Positions 10,400 to 23,245 of a stretch of 64,000 nt of DNA are shown here, piece after piece. The notes beneath the pieces were generated by a model, which saw nothing but the letters and a program-made list of their open reading frames with translations, was not told where the DNA came from and did no database searches. The translations under genes and the position numbers were made by a program. The stretch spans positions 122,151,062-122,215,061 of the forward strand of contig OW799236.1 in NCBI GenBank assembly GCA_941918925.1, given 5' to 3'. Source of the stretch: Phyto melanocephala (lineage: Eukaryota > Arthropoda > Insecta > Diptera > Rhinophoridae). How positions within the stretch are numbered: position 1 is the first letter of the stretch; each line of letters begins with the position of its first letter.

Positions 10400-13300
10400 T
10401 TCTAAAAATGGCATGTGACATTAGTTTTAACAAAAACTTCGTTGTCACATATATGTGGCATTGAGTGGCAAACGTATTAAGTACCACGAATTTAAAAAAA
10501 AAAAATAAGCCGACACATATTAAAGATGTTTTTTTAAATATAAAAATGAACTTTACATAACTCTGTAACACTCTTGCTAAAATTAAGCTTCTATTTGTTA
10601 TAATTTTTCTTTTCTCTTCTTTTTTTACAAGAAAAAATTTCATTACATAAAATAAACAATGTTCGGCCCACCGTTTAAAATTAAAGAAAGTAATAAACGG
10701 GAATTAAATCCTAATTATAAAATAAAGGATTTGGTCTGGAGAGTTTTTTACTTTTTTTTTATATTTATTTGACCCTGTTGCCACAAGTAAGCAATACTAT
10801 TTCCAACATTACCATTACTGTAACTAATTTTAAATTATTCAAATAATATTTGCCGAAAAGTCAATTTGAGTCAACAATATGTCATCTGTCATAAATAATA
10901 ACAACTTTTGAAAAGGTGGCGGGGCAATAAATCGCATACAAAAAATTATCTAACAAAATGTGTTTTTCAGTATATGGTCGTATGCTTATATCGCATTAAT
11001 GGAACGCAATTTTCATTGCGTTATCTTACAAATGACAACTGAATGTGCTGATGACGATGATGATGATGATGGTAGGAGGGCGCGACTGAACAGAATAAGA
11101 AACTCCTTGTTTTTATTTTGGCAGAAAAAAATATTAAGAGATTTGTCGCAGTTTAGCAGTCGATGTTGCAGCCAACCACTGGTTAACAACAACATCTGTC
11201 GGAAGTTATCGACAGTATAATTTCTTTTTTTGTTTGTCGACTCTTCTTGAATACTTTAATGTTTTAAAAAGTTTCAATTTACGCAGAGAGCATAGGTACA
11301 TATGAATAAATATAAAAATCGCATCAGCTCGTGTTAAGGTGAAAATAATAACAAAATACATAAATTCATGAAATCAACTTCTTCGCCAAAAGGAAAAAAA
11401 TATAAATAAGGAAGTGACTGCTTTAGAAGAGAAACAAATAGTTTATCCCTTACTTTACTTATTAACAATGCATTTTTAAATTATGAAAATTATATATATT
11501 ATTTTGACATTGTCACGGGTGTTTTGAACATTTACAGACACATTTATTACTTGTCCTATCGAATATTCTTTTGTAATACATTTTTAAGGTGGCAAACTGA
11601 CAGGCTGGTTGGCTGGCTGTCTGGTCTGAGATTGCCGTAATGTAAGTAGATGTCATGTTATGGTATATATGTATGTAAGCATGTTGATGTTTTTTTTTTT
11701 CGTTAGATAAAGACCCGTACAATTTGTTTTATTTTTTCTACTAAGAGAGAGGAGAATGATAATCAGATGTTATCTGGCGTTAGCAATAAATAATTTTTAC
11801 TTAAAATAAGGGTTGTTAAGCCAATATTGTGTAGCGGATTAAAAAAAAAGTAGCACACATCAACAACAAAAACAAAAAAACAATCATTGCGACTTATTAC
11901 TTTATCATCAGAGAATTTTTACCCTTTAATTTTGCCAAACCAGACATATGTTTTCCATCATTCACAAAAAATTCATCATAACTATCTTGGCATCCATCCA
12001 TATACACACATAAGCACGCACACATTCTCAAAGGCCTGGGAGAGGCAAAAAGTAAAGAACCAATTTTATCGCTTAGTCATTTGCAAATATTAGATAAAGT
12101 TATATCCACTAAAACTCATACATATGTAATACATAGAAAATTTTCCAAATCGTAATGCTTTATTACACGGTATTGTGTTTATACTGTAGTAACCTGCATG
12201 CATGTGTTGTTGGCAACTTAAAATTATAAATTAAATGTCATCACTCATACATACATGTTGTATTTGTATCCCTCACCATCATTATAATTCTTTGTATTTC
12301 AACTTATTTTCTTGTTTTAAATTATCACTGTCATAATTGTTTCTTGCTACTTTTTTTTTGTTGTTTTATCACAAAATAAACCCTCATATTTTTGTTGCAA
12401 TTAAATTGTGTATTGTATCAAATAAAGTATTTAATAAAGTGTGTTCGTTTGAAAGTGTCCTGTTTGTGGAAACCGTGCAAGTGACATACAAAAAAAAAAT
12501 TTTTTCTAAGTGCATTAACACAAAGAACACCTGTGGTGATGTTTTAATTACATTTGTTCAGTTTATCTTGCTGCCCTCTTTGACTACAGGCTCATAGTAT
12601 GTTTACAATCACTGTCTCCTTCTCTTTCATTCTCTTGCTGTCATAAGTAAGTGTTATGCGTGTAATGGTGATGCCAAGTGTTAAACTTAAAAGGTCGTTA
12701 TGACAGCTTTGTAGATATGAACTTTTGATTTCCTTGATAAGTCATCTTTTTCCTTATTTTTTTTTGTGTTGTGTCAAAGTGTAAGCTGTAATCAATTTCC
12801 TGTGGTGTCAAGAACATAGAAAATCAATTTAAGCATTTTTAAATGAAAATTTTATTTTTCTTTCTCTTCCTTATTGATGAAGAGTAAGTAATAAGGCAAT
12901 TGGAAACATTTTTAAAAACATACAATATCTTAACAATGTTAAATGAAGTGAATTAAAAGTATAAATAATTAAACTTTTGCTTTCATACTTTAAATGAACT
13001 GTGAGAAAAAGGTTAGCAAATATTTGATTGTATTTTTACTATGTGTTGCATGATCATGTCATTTTAATAACAGTTTAAATCGGTTGTGAATTTGCCGTTT
13101 GCATGGCATATCTATTTGTCAATTTACATTTACAGTATATATAAGTAGTTGCCAGTAATTGTCTCGTGTCTGTGTAAAAATGTTAATTCAAGGCATTGCT
13201 GAAGCCAAGTATTCTTTTCAAGTTCAAAAAAGCTCAATTTGATGCTTTGATGCTTAATATTTAACATTTTTTTTCTTACAATCACAATTACAAAATTACT

Positions 13301-14700
13301 AAAGTCAGTCTATTTGCTCGTTGTAGTATAACAGACTAGATTCTCTGGTGGGAATAGAAAGCACAACCGCCAGACTGGCAGACTAGCTTACACCCTGAAA
13401 ACAGACTATCAAATTCATTGCCAAAAGCATGGTTCAGTTCTTGCAATCGAACTTTTCTTTTGTTGTTTTAAAAATTCTATTGTTGGAATCATAATATCTA
13501 AAAGGTGACTATAAACCAGAAATGCTTTGAATAAAAAGAAGTAAGTTCTAAGGGTTTTAACAATATTAATGAGAAAAATCAAATTTTTTGTCTTCGACTA
13601 TCCGTCTGAAGTTTGAAGTAAAGCTTGTGCAGGCTATTCTCATTAAATCTCTTTAAATGTTTAATTCTTTTTATTCAAGTGTATGTGTGAGATTTTGTTG
13701 CATCTCACCGAACGCATGAATATTAAGTACTAATGAAATTGTTTGTGTTATCGCTCCCAAATTATCTTTATTTTTTGCATAACTTTCCCTATTACTTGTT
13801 AGTTAACGGATCATCACCAAAGGCTGATGTCGAGACGAAAATATTTCTCATGAATTTGTTACATAAAGTAAAATAGTTTGTACTGTTAACACAACGTCCG
13901 CATAAAATAGGTCTACGGTCCGCCAGTTGGTGACCCCTGCTACAAACGGATGTTTCTTTCTTCTATCGCATAATTTTCGAAACAAGTATTCAAAAGTGTA
14001 AGTATTTCCATTATGTCAAGTGATTATGTAAGAGCTTCTTCTTATAGCCATTTTCTGAAACTGCTTTCTCAAGAAAGACAGATAATACTCTCCAGTAGTC
14101 TTCTCTAGGTATATAAACGTTAACGTCTTATATTATTCCATTCTCGGGATTATATAGCTTTTTCTCCACAATTATCTATCTTGATTTCCATAATTCCACA
14201 TCACATGTGGTCGAGATACAACTATTTTACACTGTGAATTTTAGGGCTGTGATGCATTTATGAAGACCTCAAAATGGAGTAACCTCTTGGCCGACTTGCG
14301 GAAAAAACCATATAGCACCCGATATGGTGAGGAAAAACAGTCGTTATATTTGGTTAAAGAACAGAATGTAACCCTTGCTCTCCTAGAGCGCCATATCTGT
14401 AACAAAGTTTTTCTTACTTGCTGCGTTAGAACCCATCTTTTTACAAAGGTATTTTGCCTGTATTAAAAGCACTTTAAAATTATAAAATCTATATCTCCTA
14501 TACATCCTCTAGGGGTAGCCAGTGACCTTTTAGTTCTTAAGGACTAGAAAATTTGTACTTTGCGACTGGGTATAGTCCAAAGTCAACCTAAACAAGCCAA
14601 CCATGATTAAGCAATAAGAAGCCAACAATATTAATGTAATTTGCCAAAAAGAAGTGCAGTTACGACCAATATTTGAAGAGTGTATTGTTAAAGAATAGAA
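10400..14700. other. Non-coding stretch; GAT microsatellite
   Basis: No supported gene. An open frame at 10960-11220 includes a run of aspartates from a GAT microsatellite (11050-11073) and has an acceptor-like TTTTTCAG near its start, but it is open on the opposite strand too and looks random. The block at 13840-13950 (ACAACGTCCGC, then TTGGTGACCCC) could be an LTR edge with a primer-binding site, but nothing else supports that. Confidence 0.5.
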
Positions 14701-14710
14701 ATTCAATAAT

Positions 14711-15392
14711 AAAGGGTGTCCAAATTTGAAGTATCATTTTGATTTAAAAATCGCTACATTGAGATGATGCAAAGCTTTTTTGGTAGTAAAATCTGTGGTT
14801 TTCATGGGCAACCGCGTATGTTAATTTTTTACGATTTTGAGTTAATAATGTCATCTTGCTTGGTTTTAGACGGCCTTTACTTGGTTTTAAAAATTTCTCA
14901 AATAAGATGGACCCACTCCGATTATTTTAATGGCATAACAACGTAACTTCTATATGTATTAAAATAACCGTTCAGCGCTAACACGGTTTTGTAGTGCTCC
15001 TGAAAAAATTGATTTTAAGACATACGTGATTGCCCATGAAAACCACAGATATGTGGTTTTAACTGGATAGTGCAACATTCCACACATCAAGAGTAATAGT
15101 CTTTTGAAAGAAATCTCTTTTGAAAACTAATCTCGTAAAGGACAAGTGGATAAACCACCTAGATTGTGCGATTTAACACCTTTAAACTATTTTTTTTAAT
15201 ATAAAGTATGCAACAATAATCCCCTAACAGTTCAAGAGCTTAAAAACAACGTTATTGAGCATATGCCAACCATTACCAACAGTTTTTTAAACACGTGATT
15301 GATAATTTTAGTAAAAGATTTTGAGCCTGCGAAGACAGCAACGGGTGACTTGACCGATTTGGTTTCCAAATGTTTTCCACTCGGCTAATATC
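14711..15392 (+). mobile_element. Mariner-like element, heavily degraded
   Basis: The left end is AAGGGTGTCCAAATTTGAAG and the right end near 15390 has the mirrored GGTTTCCAAATG. Three-frame translation of 15050-15360 recovers transposase blocks in order: DMWF.LDSATFHTS (second catalytic Asp region), PPRLCDLTPLNYFF (the P..DL.P.DYF block with the third acidic residue), and VQELKNNVIEHMPTI. Many stops and frameshifts show it is dead. The central part contains an inverted repeat of about 45 bp (14790-14830 against 15015-15055). Confidence 0.65.
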
Positions 15393-15399
15393 GAATAAC

Positions 15400-17110
15400 T
15401 TACTAATATTCTTTTATTCTGTCATTATCAGATTAAACTTTTAGCATGATAAAAAAATTTGAATTAAAAATATTTTGTTTCTTGAAAAATTTTATGAAGT
15501 ACCCGCTAAATTAAAAGCTTTTATTTCTGCGGCAAAAAGGAATAACCGTTTAAGTCGAAATAAGCTACAATTAAGATAATAACACAATTGCAATATCGCT
15601 GTTTAACACTACCCTCAAGCTAATTTTTAACTATTTTGGACAACTTTAAAAGAAGTTATAGAACGAAAACTTTTTTCATATATTTTTTTTACACACAATA
15701 TTATTTGGAATAATGACTTATTTTAATTTAATTTTTTAAAATTTAATTTAATAAAATATACAAAAACTGATTCGTCTTTAATTAAAATTCGTATTTATTT
15801 TAAATTAAAAAACCAACTCAAATATTTAAAACAGCTTTGCTAAAAAATTATAAAAGGACATAAGCAGTTTTTCTTTATTGTCACCGATATTCGATTGTTT
15901 TTTTTATTTATTTTTTAATTGCCTTCAAATTAATCCCACTACAAATGATTTTTTTAAGCATTTTATCCATAATTCGCATCCATATTTATTTCCATTAATC
16001 TATTCATATTTTAATACAAAATGTTTTGCAAGTAAAATAAATATTACTGAAAAAAAACGTAATAAATAGTTTAAACATTAAAAAGAAAAACATGTTTGCA
16101 TGTGTTGCAAAAATTGATAAATTGACAAACATTAAAATCCATACAATTGTCGTTGTCAAGTCTGAACAAAAAGAAAAGCAGTTTAAAACTGAAAACAAAG
16201 AGAAAAAGTGGGAGATGGCAAACTGTCTGACACACTTTTCAAACCACTAAAGGCACGTGACAAAACATCACTGGCTTTAGCATACAGATATCAATTTTAA
16301 GGTTTTGCAAAAGTTTCCTTTTTGGTTTTTTTTTTTTTTTTTTTTTGAAAGAGATGGGAATTGAGAGAAATTGAAGTCGTAAATTCACTTGTTCATACAA
16401 AAGTAATCTTCCCACCAAAAATGAAATAAAAATGTAAAATAAAGATAACACACGCCCTTTCTTTAAACGCAAAAAAAAAATGGCACGTGTTGAAACTAAA
16501 AGCAAAAACATAATAATATTAACAACGAAAATAACGGACAAGGCGAATAAGGTTCACAATTTGACATAAAGTGAGAAGAATTGCTTAAAAGGTTCTGCTC
16601 CAGTGATAATGATGAGTAAATTAAGTGAACGCTACTTTACTTGGCCAAACCTCAATATAGGGATGAGTTCCATTGTTAAGTGTGAAGCAACGTAACGAAT
16701 TTATAGCCTAAAATGTCACACCAAAGTCACGTTGCAAAAGGATGACAAGTCAAGTGTAAGTGTTGACAACAGTTATTATCTTTAATTGTGATACAAAACA
16801 ATTAATTTCTTTAACTGTAGACAACATGTGTATTTTATGGACTCTATTAATAAATTCTCAAACCCCCATTTCATTAAAAATAATATGATGGAAATGACAT
16901 GAGTTGAAAAACTGTTTAAAACAAAAAAGTTAAAAAAATTTAAAAATGGAAAAATAATAATAAAAGAATTTCAATTAGCACAGTTTATTTAATGCCAAAA
17001 AAAATACAAATGACTTTAAAACTAAAAAAGGAGACAATTAAGGGACCTTGCCGACACTAACTTATGCAAATATGGGGTGGGATTTTGTCAACGATTAATT
17101 AAATTATTGA
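15400..17110. other. AT-rich non-coding stretch
   Basis: No supported gene. Poly-A and poly-T runs are frequent. The frame at 16239-16541 is built on a lysine/phenylalanine homopolymer. Confidence 0.55.
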
Positions 17111-17119
17111 AATTTGTAA

Positions 17120-17347
17120 TTAACTTAAATGCATATTATTAAATTTATCACGTTCATTGCGCACCATATTATTGTACTTCCATTTGTCACTGTCCGAGGC
17201 ATTTTTGGACCAAGCGCTATTCGCGGAAGTACTCGTACTGCTGTGAGATTCGAATGATGTTTGATATTTGGAATCTGCTGAAGAGTTTTTCTCTGCTTTT
17301 GGTTCCTGGGAAGTCAAGCATTTTTCAGTGCGTTTAGTGTAAACCAT
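17120..17347 (-). CDS. Small protein, downstream ORF of two-cistron gene A
   Basis: A 75-residue hydrophilic protein of unknown function. I start it at the Met of MVYTKRT because the paralogue at 29444 starts with the same pattern, MV..(K/N)RT. The middle is a low-complexity Ser/Thr/Lys/Asn-rich linker. The conserved part is the last 20 residues, W.YN.M...R..FNN.H, matched at 10 of 20 positions by the paralogue. There is no signal peptide or membrane span. It lies 92 nt downstream of, and out of frame with, the ORF at 17440-17635, so the two are probably on one mRNA. A possible poly(A) signal lies about 130 nt beyond the stop (minus-strand AATAAA at about 16985). Confidence 0.72.
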   Translation of the reverse strand: MVYTKRTEKCLTSQEPKAEKNSSADSKYQTSFESHSSTSTSANSAWSKNASDSDKWKYNNMVRNERDKFNNMHLS

Positions 17348-17439
17348 TTTGTGAGAAATTTTAAAAGTCTTTCGCACCAAAAACAAGAAAATCCTAAATA
17401 ATTAATCGTTCCAATGAGTTAACAGACTCTCAAGCAATT

Positions 17440-17635
17440 TCACGGCACGTATTGTATGTGCGTAAGAACTTTAAGCTCCAAATTATTGGCGGCGTTACCA
17501 GTGCGTGAGCCCCGGTTGCTGGCAGGATCTTTAGTTAAACTAAAAAAAAAAATATTTTGTTAAATTTTTTAATTTTAGCAATTTTTTTAACTCTTACCGT
17601 TGTTTAAGTAATTTTGTTGACAGGGGTCTAAACAT
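17440..17635 (-). CDS. Small protein, upstream spliced ORF of gene A
   Basis: A 45-residue protein encoded in two exons, 17635-17598 and 17539-17440, joined across a 58-nt intron with strong signals (CG|GTAAGAG and poly-T TTTAG|T). Splicing falls after the second base of a codon. The protein starts MFRPLSTKLL and ends GSRTGNAANNLELKVLTHIQ then YVP and stop. The paralogue at 29197-29412 has the same intron phase, an exon 2 of exactly the same length (100 nt), and 18 of 33 identical residues in exon 2. Codons for the shared GSRT, LE and VLT differ silently. The short basic start could suit a mitochondrial presequence, but that is a guess. Confidence 0.75.
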
Positions 17636-17639
17636 TGAC

Positions 17640-19430
17640 ACCAATCCTTATCTCATTCCACATGTGGTAAAATTTAAAAACAAAAAAGCTTTCCAGTTGT
17701 GGCTGTTTGTATCCAAAAATGTATCCAATTTATTTTTAGTTTTTTTCCAAATAATAATGATCCTTGTTTATTGTACAGTACGCTGCAAATTTAGCTTTAA
17801 GTTGAAAATTTTTAACGGCGTTGCTGTTACTGACAACTTTCTTTAGTGAATTTTGTACCACAACTAATGCACTCTTTGTGTAAATTTCTGGTTTAAATAG
17901 TTGCTATTCAGAACATGACTCTCTGCCCTCAAATAATTTAGCTGAGATTTTTTTTATTTAAAACTTTTGTAGTATTCTAATAAAATGCAGTAGAAACACC
18001 TGCCTGGTTGTTTTTTTTTTTGTTTTCTTTTTATTTGTCTGCATGTCTGTCTGGATTTGTTGCTGTTGTTGTTATTGCTGTTTATTTATAACGATCTGTT
18101 TTAATCGAAACTGGTTTGTAAACAACCAAAACTTATTCGTTTTTTTAACAAATTAATAATTTTGCTCACAAACCTGTTTTTACTCAGGTACTCTTTAAGA
18201 GTGGCAGTGACTAAAATATTTATGACAAAATTTTTATTGGTTTGACATCAGTTTGATCAGTTTGGAAAATGCCGGTAGGAATATTTTGATCTTAAGGGGG
18301 GTTTTCTATTATTATGCACATATAAATGATATACATATTTTGATGCCAAATATATTTGGCTATTTTTATTTTATTTTGTTTTTTTAACAATAAACAAGTT
18401 GTTGCTAAAATTTTCGTAGACGTGATCTAAAACACATCATATTAGCTACTCACATATTTAGTAAAGCTTGACGTGCGAATAAAAACGTTTTAATGAAGAT
18501 GCGTCTTAGCTTAAACCTCTTCGCCTTGAAAACTTATTAGGTTTACAGTTGCATCTGCAAAAACAGTGTTTGCTTTGACATCACCAAAGGCGTTAGGATT
18601 TTAACATCTATTAGAAAAGTTGCTTGCATGATATTGAAAGTATTTAATTACTTTATAAAATTTATACTTTACAAAAATGTTCTTTATTAAAAAAGCTTAA
18701 CCATGATCTGTCCGCAAAGGGCTCAGGTAGCCTATATTGGTATAGTTAAAAAACTTATTACCTTTTGTCAAAGACATGCACCTCTCTGCAATGCAGCCCC
18801 TTTTAAGTTACGCCTCGCTTAAATACAAAACAGATACATACTATGTATGTGTATGTATATCCGGCAACCAAATTTGAACATGATTTTTATACACTGTTCA
18901 ACAAAAATCAAATAAAACTTTGACATACAGGACCAAATAAATATAAATAAATCGGCATAGCAAACAATGTGACCCTTTCACCTTAATGATCAAACAGAAT
19001 TCCGAATCAACGTAATTTTTCATACTTTTTAGTATCTGAAAGACATTGTAGAATTGTGTCACGAAATGGAATCTGTTTTATTTTTTGTGATCTTATTGTA
19101 AAGCTTTGTGTAGACGGTTGTTAGATCTGACAGTTTCATTGGCAGAAATCGGTCAGACAATAACTTTATCTGACGATGTTGTCCGACTAAAAGTTGTAAG
19201 TATAGATGGTTTTCTGATGACGATACAAAAAAAATCTTCAGACCATTGGTCAAAAATTGCTTTGGTCTTGTTTTTTTAAAATCTTAGATTCCGATGGCGT
19301 CTGTAGTTCTAAAAAAGTTTCCACAGATTGAGGAATGAAATACCCTCTAATTTCTATTTTATTCTCTACTTATTGACACAAGAAAATGAATATTTTTTTT
19401 TTATTCTAAAAATTGATTGGCAGAGGTACG
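17640..19430. other. Non-coding stretch
   Basis: No supported gene. The stretch from 17640 is upstream of gene A on the minus strand and would contain its promoter, but no clear TATA box or initiator stands out. The segment near 19090-19250 (TCTGAC-rich) resembles the one near 20480-20690 and may be part of a dispersed repeat. Confidence 0.5.
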
Positions 19431-19469
19431 TAACCAAATAGCCAGGGTATTCCACGTTGGTTCCGGCTC

Positions 19470-19762
19470 CGTAAATCGAACTATACCTCTGTATAGGAAG
19501 TCGGAGACACTTGAACAATAATTACAGTTGAGTTTTATGGTTCTCCTCCAGTTGAAGAAACGTTGGCTCAGTCACCGCAAGTCGACCTATACCATTGTAT
19601 AAGAAGTCGGAGACATCTGCACAATTAATTAACTGAGTTTTATGGAACTCCTCCAGTTAGAATTAATTGAGTTTAGTTGGTACTCCTCCAGTTAAGAAAA
19701 TGAGTTTTGTTGGTACTCCTCCAGTTGTAAATTATGAGTTTCGTTGGTACTCCTCCAGTTAA
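19470..19762 (+). repeat. Tandem repeat of CTCCTCCAGTT modules
   Basis: Two direct repeats of about 106 bp start at 19471 and 19577 and share 'cgaactatacc' and 'aagtcggagacac/t' blocks. Each ends in a module of the form GAGTTTTATGG..CTCCTCCAGTT. Three more copies of the short module (GAGTTT.GTTGGTACTCCTCCAGTT, spacing 33-35 bp) follow, with CCTCCAGTT ending at 19553, 19658, 19693, 19726 and 19760. The block is more GC-rich than its surroundings. It has no coding frame. It may be LTR/UTR sequence of a retroelement or a protein-binding array. Confidence 0.6.
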
Positions 19763-20189
19763 TCCAATTAAAATATATGCACGCGGTTAATTGTAGAATA
19801 GTCTAGAAACTGTATCCAAAGCACAGTTACGCGACGCCACACAATTTACTACGCGAGAGTGAGACGTAAAACTCTCGATGAAAAGGACGGCCTGATTGCC
19901 CTTAAGAGATTATGACAATGACGCGCAAGCTCTTGACCCGACCAGAGCTGTAATACGACTGATGAATAATTTTATTTTGCAAAACAGCTGTAAGAAGCGT
20001 TCTGCAGTGCTGCCATATGGACATATATTCTTAAAATTTCTACGGTTCTAAAAAAATCACTCCAATATTTTCAAAATTTATTTCAAAAAAATTAATATTA
20101 TAGAAGACTATAAAAAAGGTTCGTATTTAAGCCAAAAGGAAAAAATTTTATAACGAGTCAATTTTAGTTATTAAAAATTTACCAAATTT

Positions 20190-20440
20190 TCCCCCACGCA
20201 ATATTGGTATATTGGTATCAAATAAAGAAAACTGACATGTAGTATACAGTACATCATGTGAAACCTATTTAAGAGGAACAATTTTTATACATGAAACAAT
20301 TTTTGTTAAAAAAAAGTTTATTCTCTCAATAGTGGTATCAAATGAAAGGGCTTGACCAGCAAAATACAGTAGGCTTATCAAAGTTCTAATCCAAGATACC
20401 GTCCAAAACATGATAATAAAACCTATTATAGTACATCTTA
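20190..20440 (-). repeat. Interspersed repeat R, copy 2 (partial)
   Basis: Carries the internal modules of the family ('ggtatcaaatgaaagggctt', 'gaccagcaaaatacagta', 'aatccaagatac'). Both termini are missing. Confidence 0.6.
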
Positions 20441-21850
20441 CATCACTTATGACAATGACGTCATTGTCAAATGCACAACAAAACTTGTACGTTTGCCAAT
20501 TTAAAATTATCTGACAATATGTGTCAATGGTCTGACAATAACGACGAAGGTCTATCGGACGATTTCCATATATCTGACAATATTATTGCCGACTGTCAAT
20601 GAAAGACTTAAGCTTCGTACACACAGTAGTCAGATCGTACAATATTGTCTGAAAAATTGCTAACAAAAACCTTACAACCGTGTGAACTCTCTAATTTTGG
20701 CTAATAATGTTAGCAGAAAAATCATTCTCAGACCTTATAAGGGGTTTAAATATGCTACATAAATCTTTACCATAAAACTGTACTCTAGGCTAGTCTTTAA
20801 AATTTAAATATTTATGTATAATTTATCCCATATTTATGTCATATGTATAAGCTAATTTTCACAACAAAGCATCCTTTCGTATATTTTCTATAAAGGCGAC
20901 AATTTTTTTAAGCACAGTCCTTACACCAAAGGTGGCTATGATTAATTTATTTTAATATTATTTTTTTTAACGAAAAAAAAATAACAAATATTGATAAATT
21001 TAGCACATTTCATTTGAAAAAGTGTATTTAGTTAAGTTGTTTTGTTACCAAAAGTAAATTTGATTTTCCATTCCTGCATCTCAACTAATTTTGATATTAC
21101 CCTTCCAATCAGTTGCTGCGTACGAATTACCTATTGAATGCGCCTTGTCTACAACAAATATATCTTTAGCAGTAGCATATGTTCTTGTTTAACAGAATTC
21201 GTATACCAGAGATGGAAGTTTTGCTTTTTTTATTTTAATACTGTTAGATTCAAAAAATTATAATTACGTATAATAAAATTGCTTAAAAGCAAAAAAAATT
21301 AAAAAGAAAGTACTAATGCTGGCAGAAAGGTACTTGTTGTACCAAGATTTTCCCATTAGTGGCTTAAAAAAATTAATTCAAGGTGAATTCAATTATTTTT
21401 TATATTAAACTTCGGAAGCGACGAGACTACCTTGTGAATGTGCCGTAACATACACAGTTCATAGATTTTTTATTAATCTTGAAAAATTCATTATCATTTA
21501 TTATAGCTCATACTTTTAGCACCAACTGTAGTAGCTCTCATTAACATTAATTTCAATAATGTCAATTTAAACTTATTTCTTTTCAACCACTTATTCCCAA
21601 CGCTCGCCAGACAGCTAAAAAACATTTGTCCAGACATACTTTCTTTTCTTTGTCTTTTAAAAGTTGACTACTAATTTTTAGCTTTTAGTATAACCGGCTT
21701 AAAATACATTCACTGCATTCGCAAGGTGTCCTAACATGTCATATCGTTATAATGTACTAGGATTTCATAATAGTTAAAAAAAAATTGTTGTTGTTTTTCA
21801 AGTTAAAAATTTCCTAAAATAATACTACTGGGTATTATATGTTTATTGTG
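20441..21850. other. Non-coding stretch
   Basis: No supported gene. The part at 20480-20690 contains several copies of TCTGACAATAT-like motifs in both orientations and may be a degenerate MITE. Confidence 0.5.
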
Positions 21851-22269
21851 TTGTCATAACTATTCAGATACCTGCGGCAGTCGGCTAAATTCTGCTAAGC
21901 CGAGCCGTCTGTTATACTTGTAAGCCACCGCCGCCGCCAATACCCATTACAAAGATTTGTTATCAAAAATATTGCGAAACCGGCGATTTAAATTTGATAT
22001 ATCGGCACTTAGGGTCGTTCACAACAGTCATATATTTAATATTATAATTTTAGGACATTCGAATTTAGAACATCTTGTGAATACTGGTATTGTATTTTCT
22101 AATGTTCTTAATTTTCGTTTAAAACCAATAAATATTTGTGTCTTAAGGTCACACGTTTCAGAAACCAGAAACCTTTTCTTTATGTTTAATCTAAACACAA
22201 TTAAGAACATTTTAATTACTGAAGATGTTACTCCAAAATTTATTATTTATTACCTTAAATTTTTTTAAT

Positions 22270-23000
22270 TTATTATTTATTTTAGACAACTTTTTATTAA
22301 GCTTTCATTACATTTATTTAAATTATATTTTTATGCATTAATTACATACAAATATATTTATTTAAATATACCAGTTTACTCTGTTCTCTTTCGTCATCGA
22401 TACAACTCTCATCTTAATGTAAATTTTTGTAAAAAAAAAGGTTTTTTCGTTTAACCTGTTTGTACCTGATAGTGATACAAGTCACAGCGACTATTGACTA
22501 TCAACCTTTTTTAAAAAAAAATTGTGTAAGAGAATTGGCTGATGCAATGAAACTTGTACTTTTCATCAGTTCTCGTCAGAAAAAATAACAAGTCGCATAT
22601 ATTAAAGCTTTAAATATGTTAAATAATGATATGGAAATTTATATTTATTGAAATTTTTGGTACATATATAATATTCAAGAAAATCGGATATAACGACCAA
22701 AATATATAAGAATATATACAAAAGTGCCCAGTCAGCGGATTCGCCATTATTTAAGCAACGATCGTGACAGTGAAAAATAGATCTAAAAGAATACCTTAAA
22801 TACCAATTAAAATTTTGTATATAATAGAAGCATACAAAATCCGATCCATGGCCCATTAATTAAGCCATTGCAATTAAACAGCTGATTTTTTTTATTGCAG
22901 GGTTGTATTGCTATCGTAAATATGTCAAAAGTAATTTACCTTTTTCGTGCCATGTCTTTTTTATGTATATTTTTGTTGACATTTTGTATGCTTTTTAAAT
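22270..23000. other. Non-coding stretch
   Basis: No supported gene. The 103-codon open frame just upstream (21957-22268) is open in antisense over most of its length and has no motif. Minus-strand AATAAA-like sequences near 23010-23030 could serve the terminal exon at 23246. Confidence 0.5.
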
Positions 23001-23245
23001 CGTTTTTATTTTAATTTTTATTTATTTTAGCTTTTTGCATTTCATATTGTTTTGCTCCATAAGCAGTTTTGTTTGACTACATCTAAGCTAAGCTGACGCC
23101 AAATACTTTTGCGCAGCCTAATAGGCAACTATTTCTTTCATTGTCTTTATAAAGTCATATTTTCTGCTTTTAACTTTTATGTAACATCAAATTGTATAGC
23201 ACTGCCACCGGCACCATGGAAACATTTACAGACATTACAGACTGT

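Noticed and set aside
10960..11220. 86-codon ORF with Asp run and upstream TTTTTCAG
   Set aside because: The Asp run comes from a GAT microsatellite, the opposite strand is also open, and there is no recognisable domain.
13840..13960. Possible LTR end plus primer-binding site (TTGGTGACCCC)
   Set aside because: No paired LTR, no TG...CA boundary that can be fixed, and no gag/pol sequence nearby.
14260..14466. 68-codon ORF MKTSKWSNLLADLRKK...
   Set aside because: No relatives or motifs, and composition is ordinary for chance frames here.
16691..16756. Exon-like segment with AATTTATAG acceptor and AGT|GTAAGTG donor
   Set aside because: There is no pyrimidine tract and the frame is not protein-like beyond being open.
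21870..21940. GC-rich hairpin-forming block (TCGGCTAAATTCTGCTAAGC) suspected to be a tRNA or ncRNA
   Set aside because: No cloverleaf, no B-box sequence, and only one short stem.
21957..22268. 103-codon plus-strand ORF
   Set aside because: Low-complexity AT-rich composition, an antisense frame open over most of it, and no motif or splice context.
22922..23014. 30-codon hydrophobic ORF (MSKVIYLFRAM...) after TTTATTGCAG
   Set aside because: T-rich DNA gives hydrophobic frames by chance, and it overlaps the presumed 3' UTR of the minus-strand exon.
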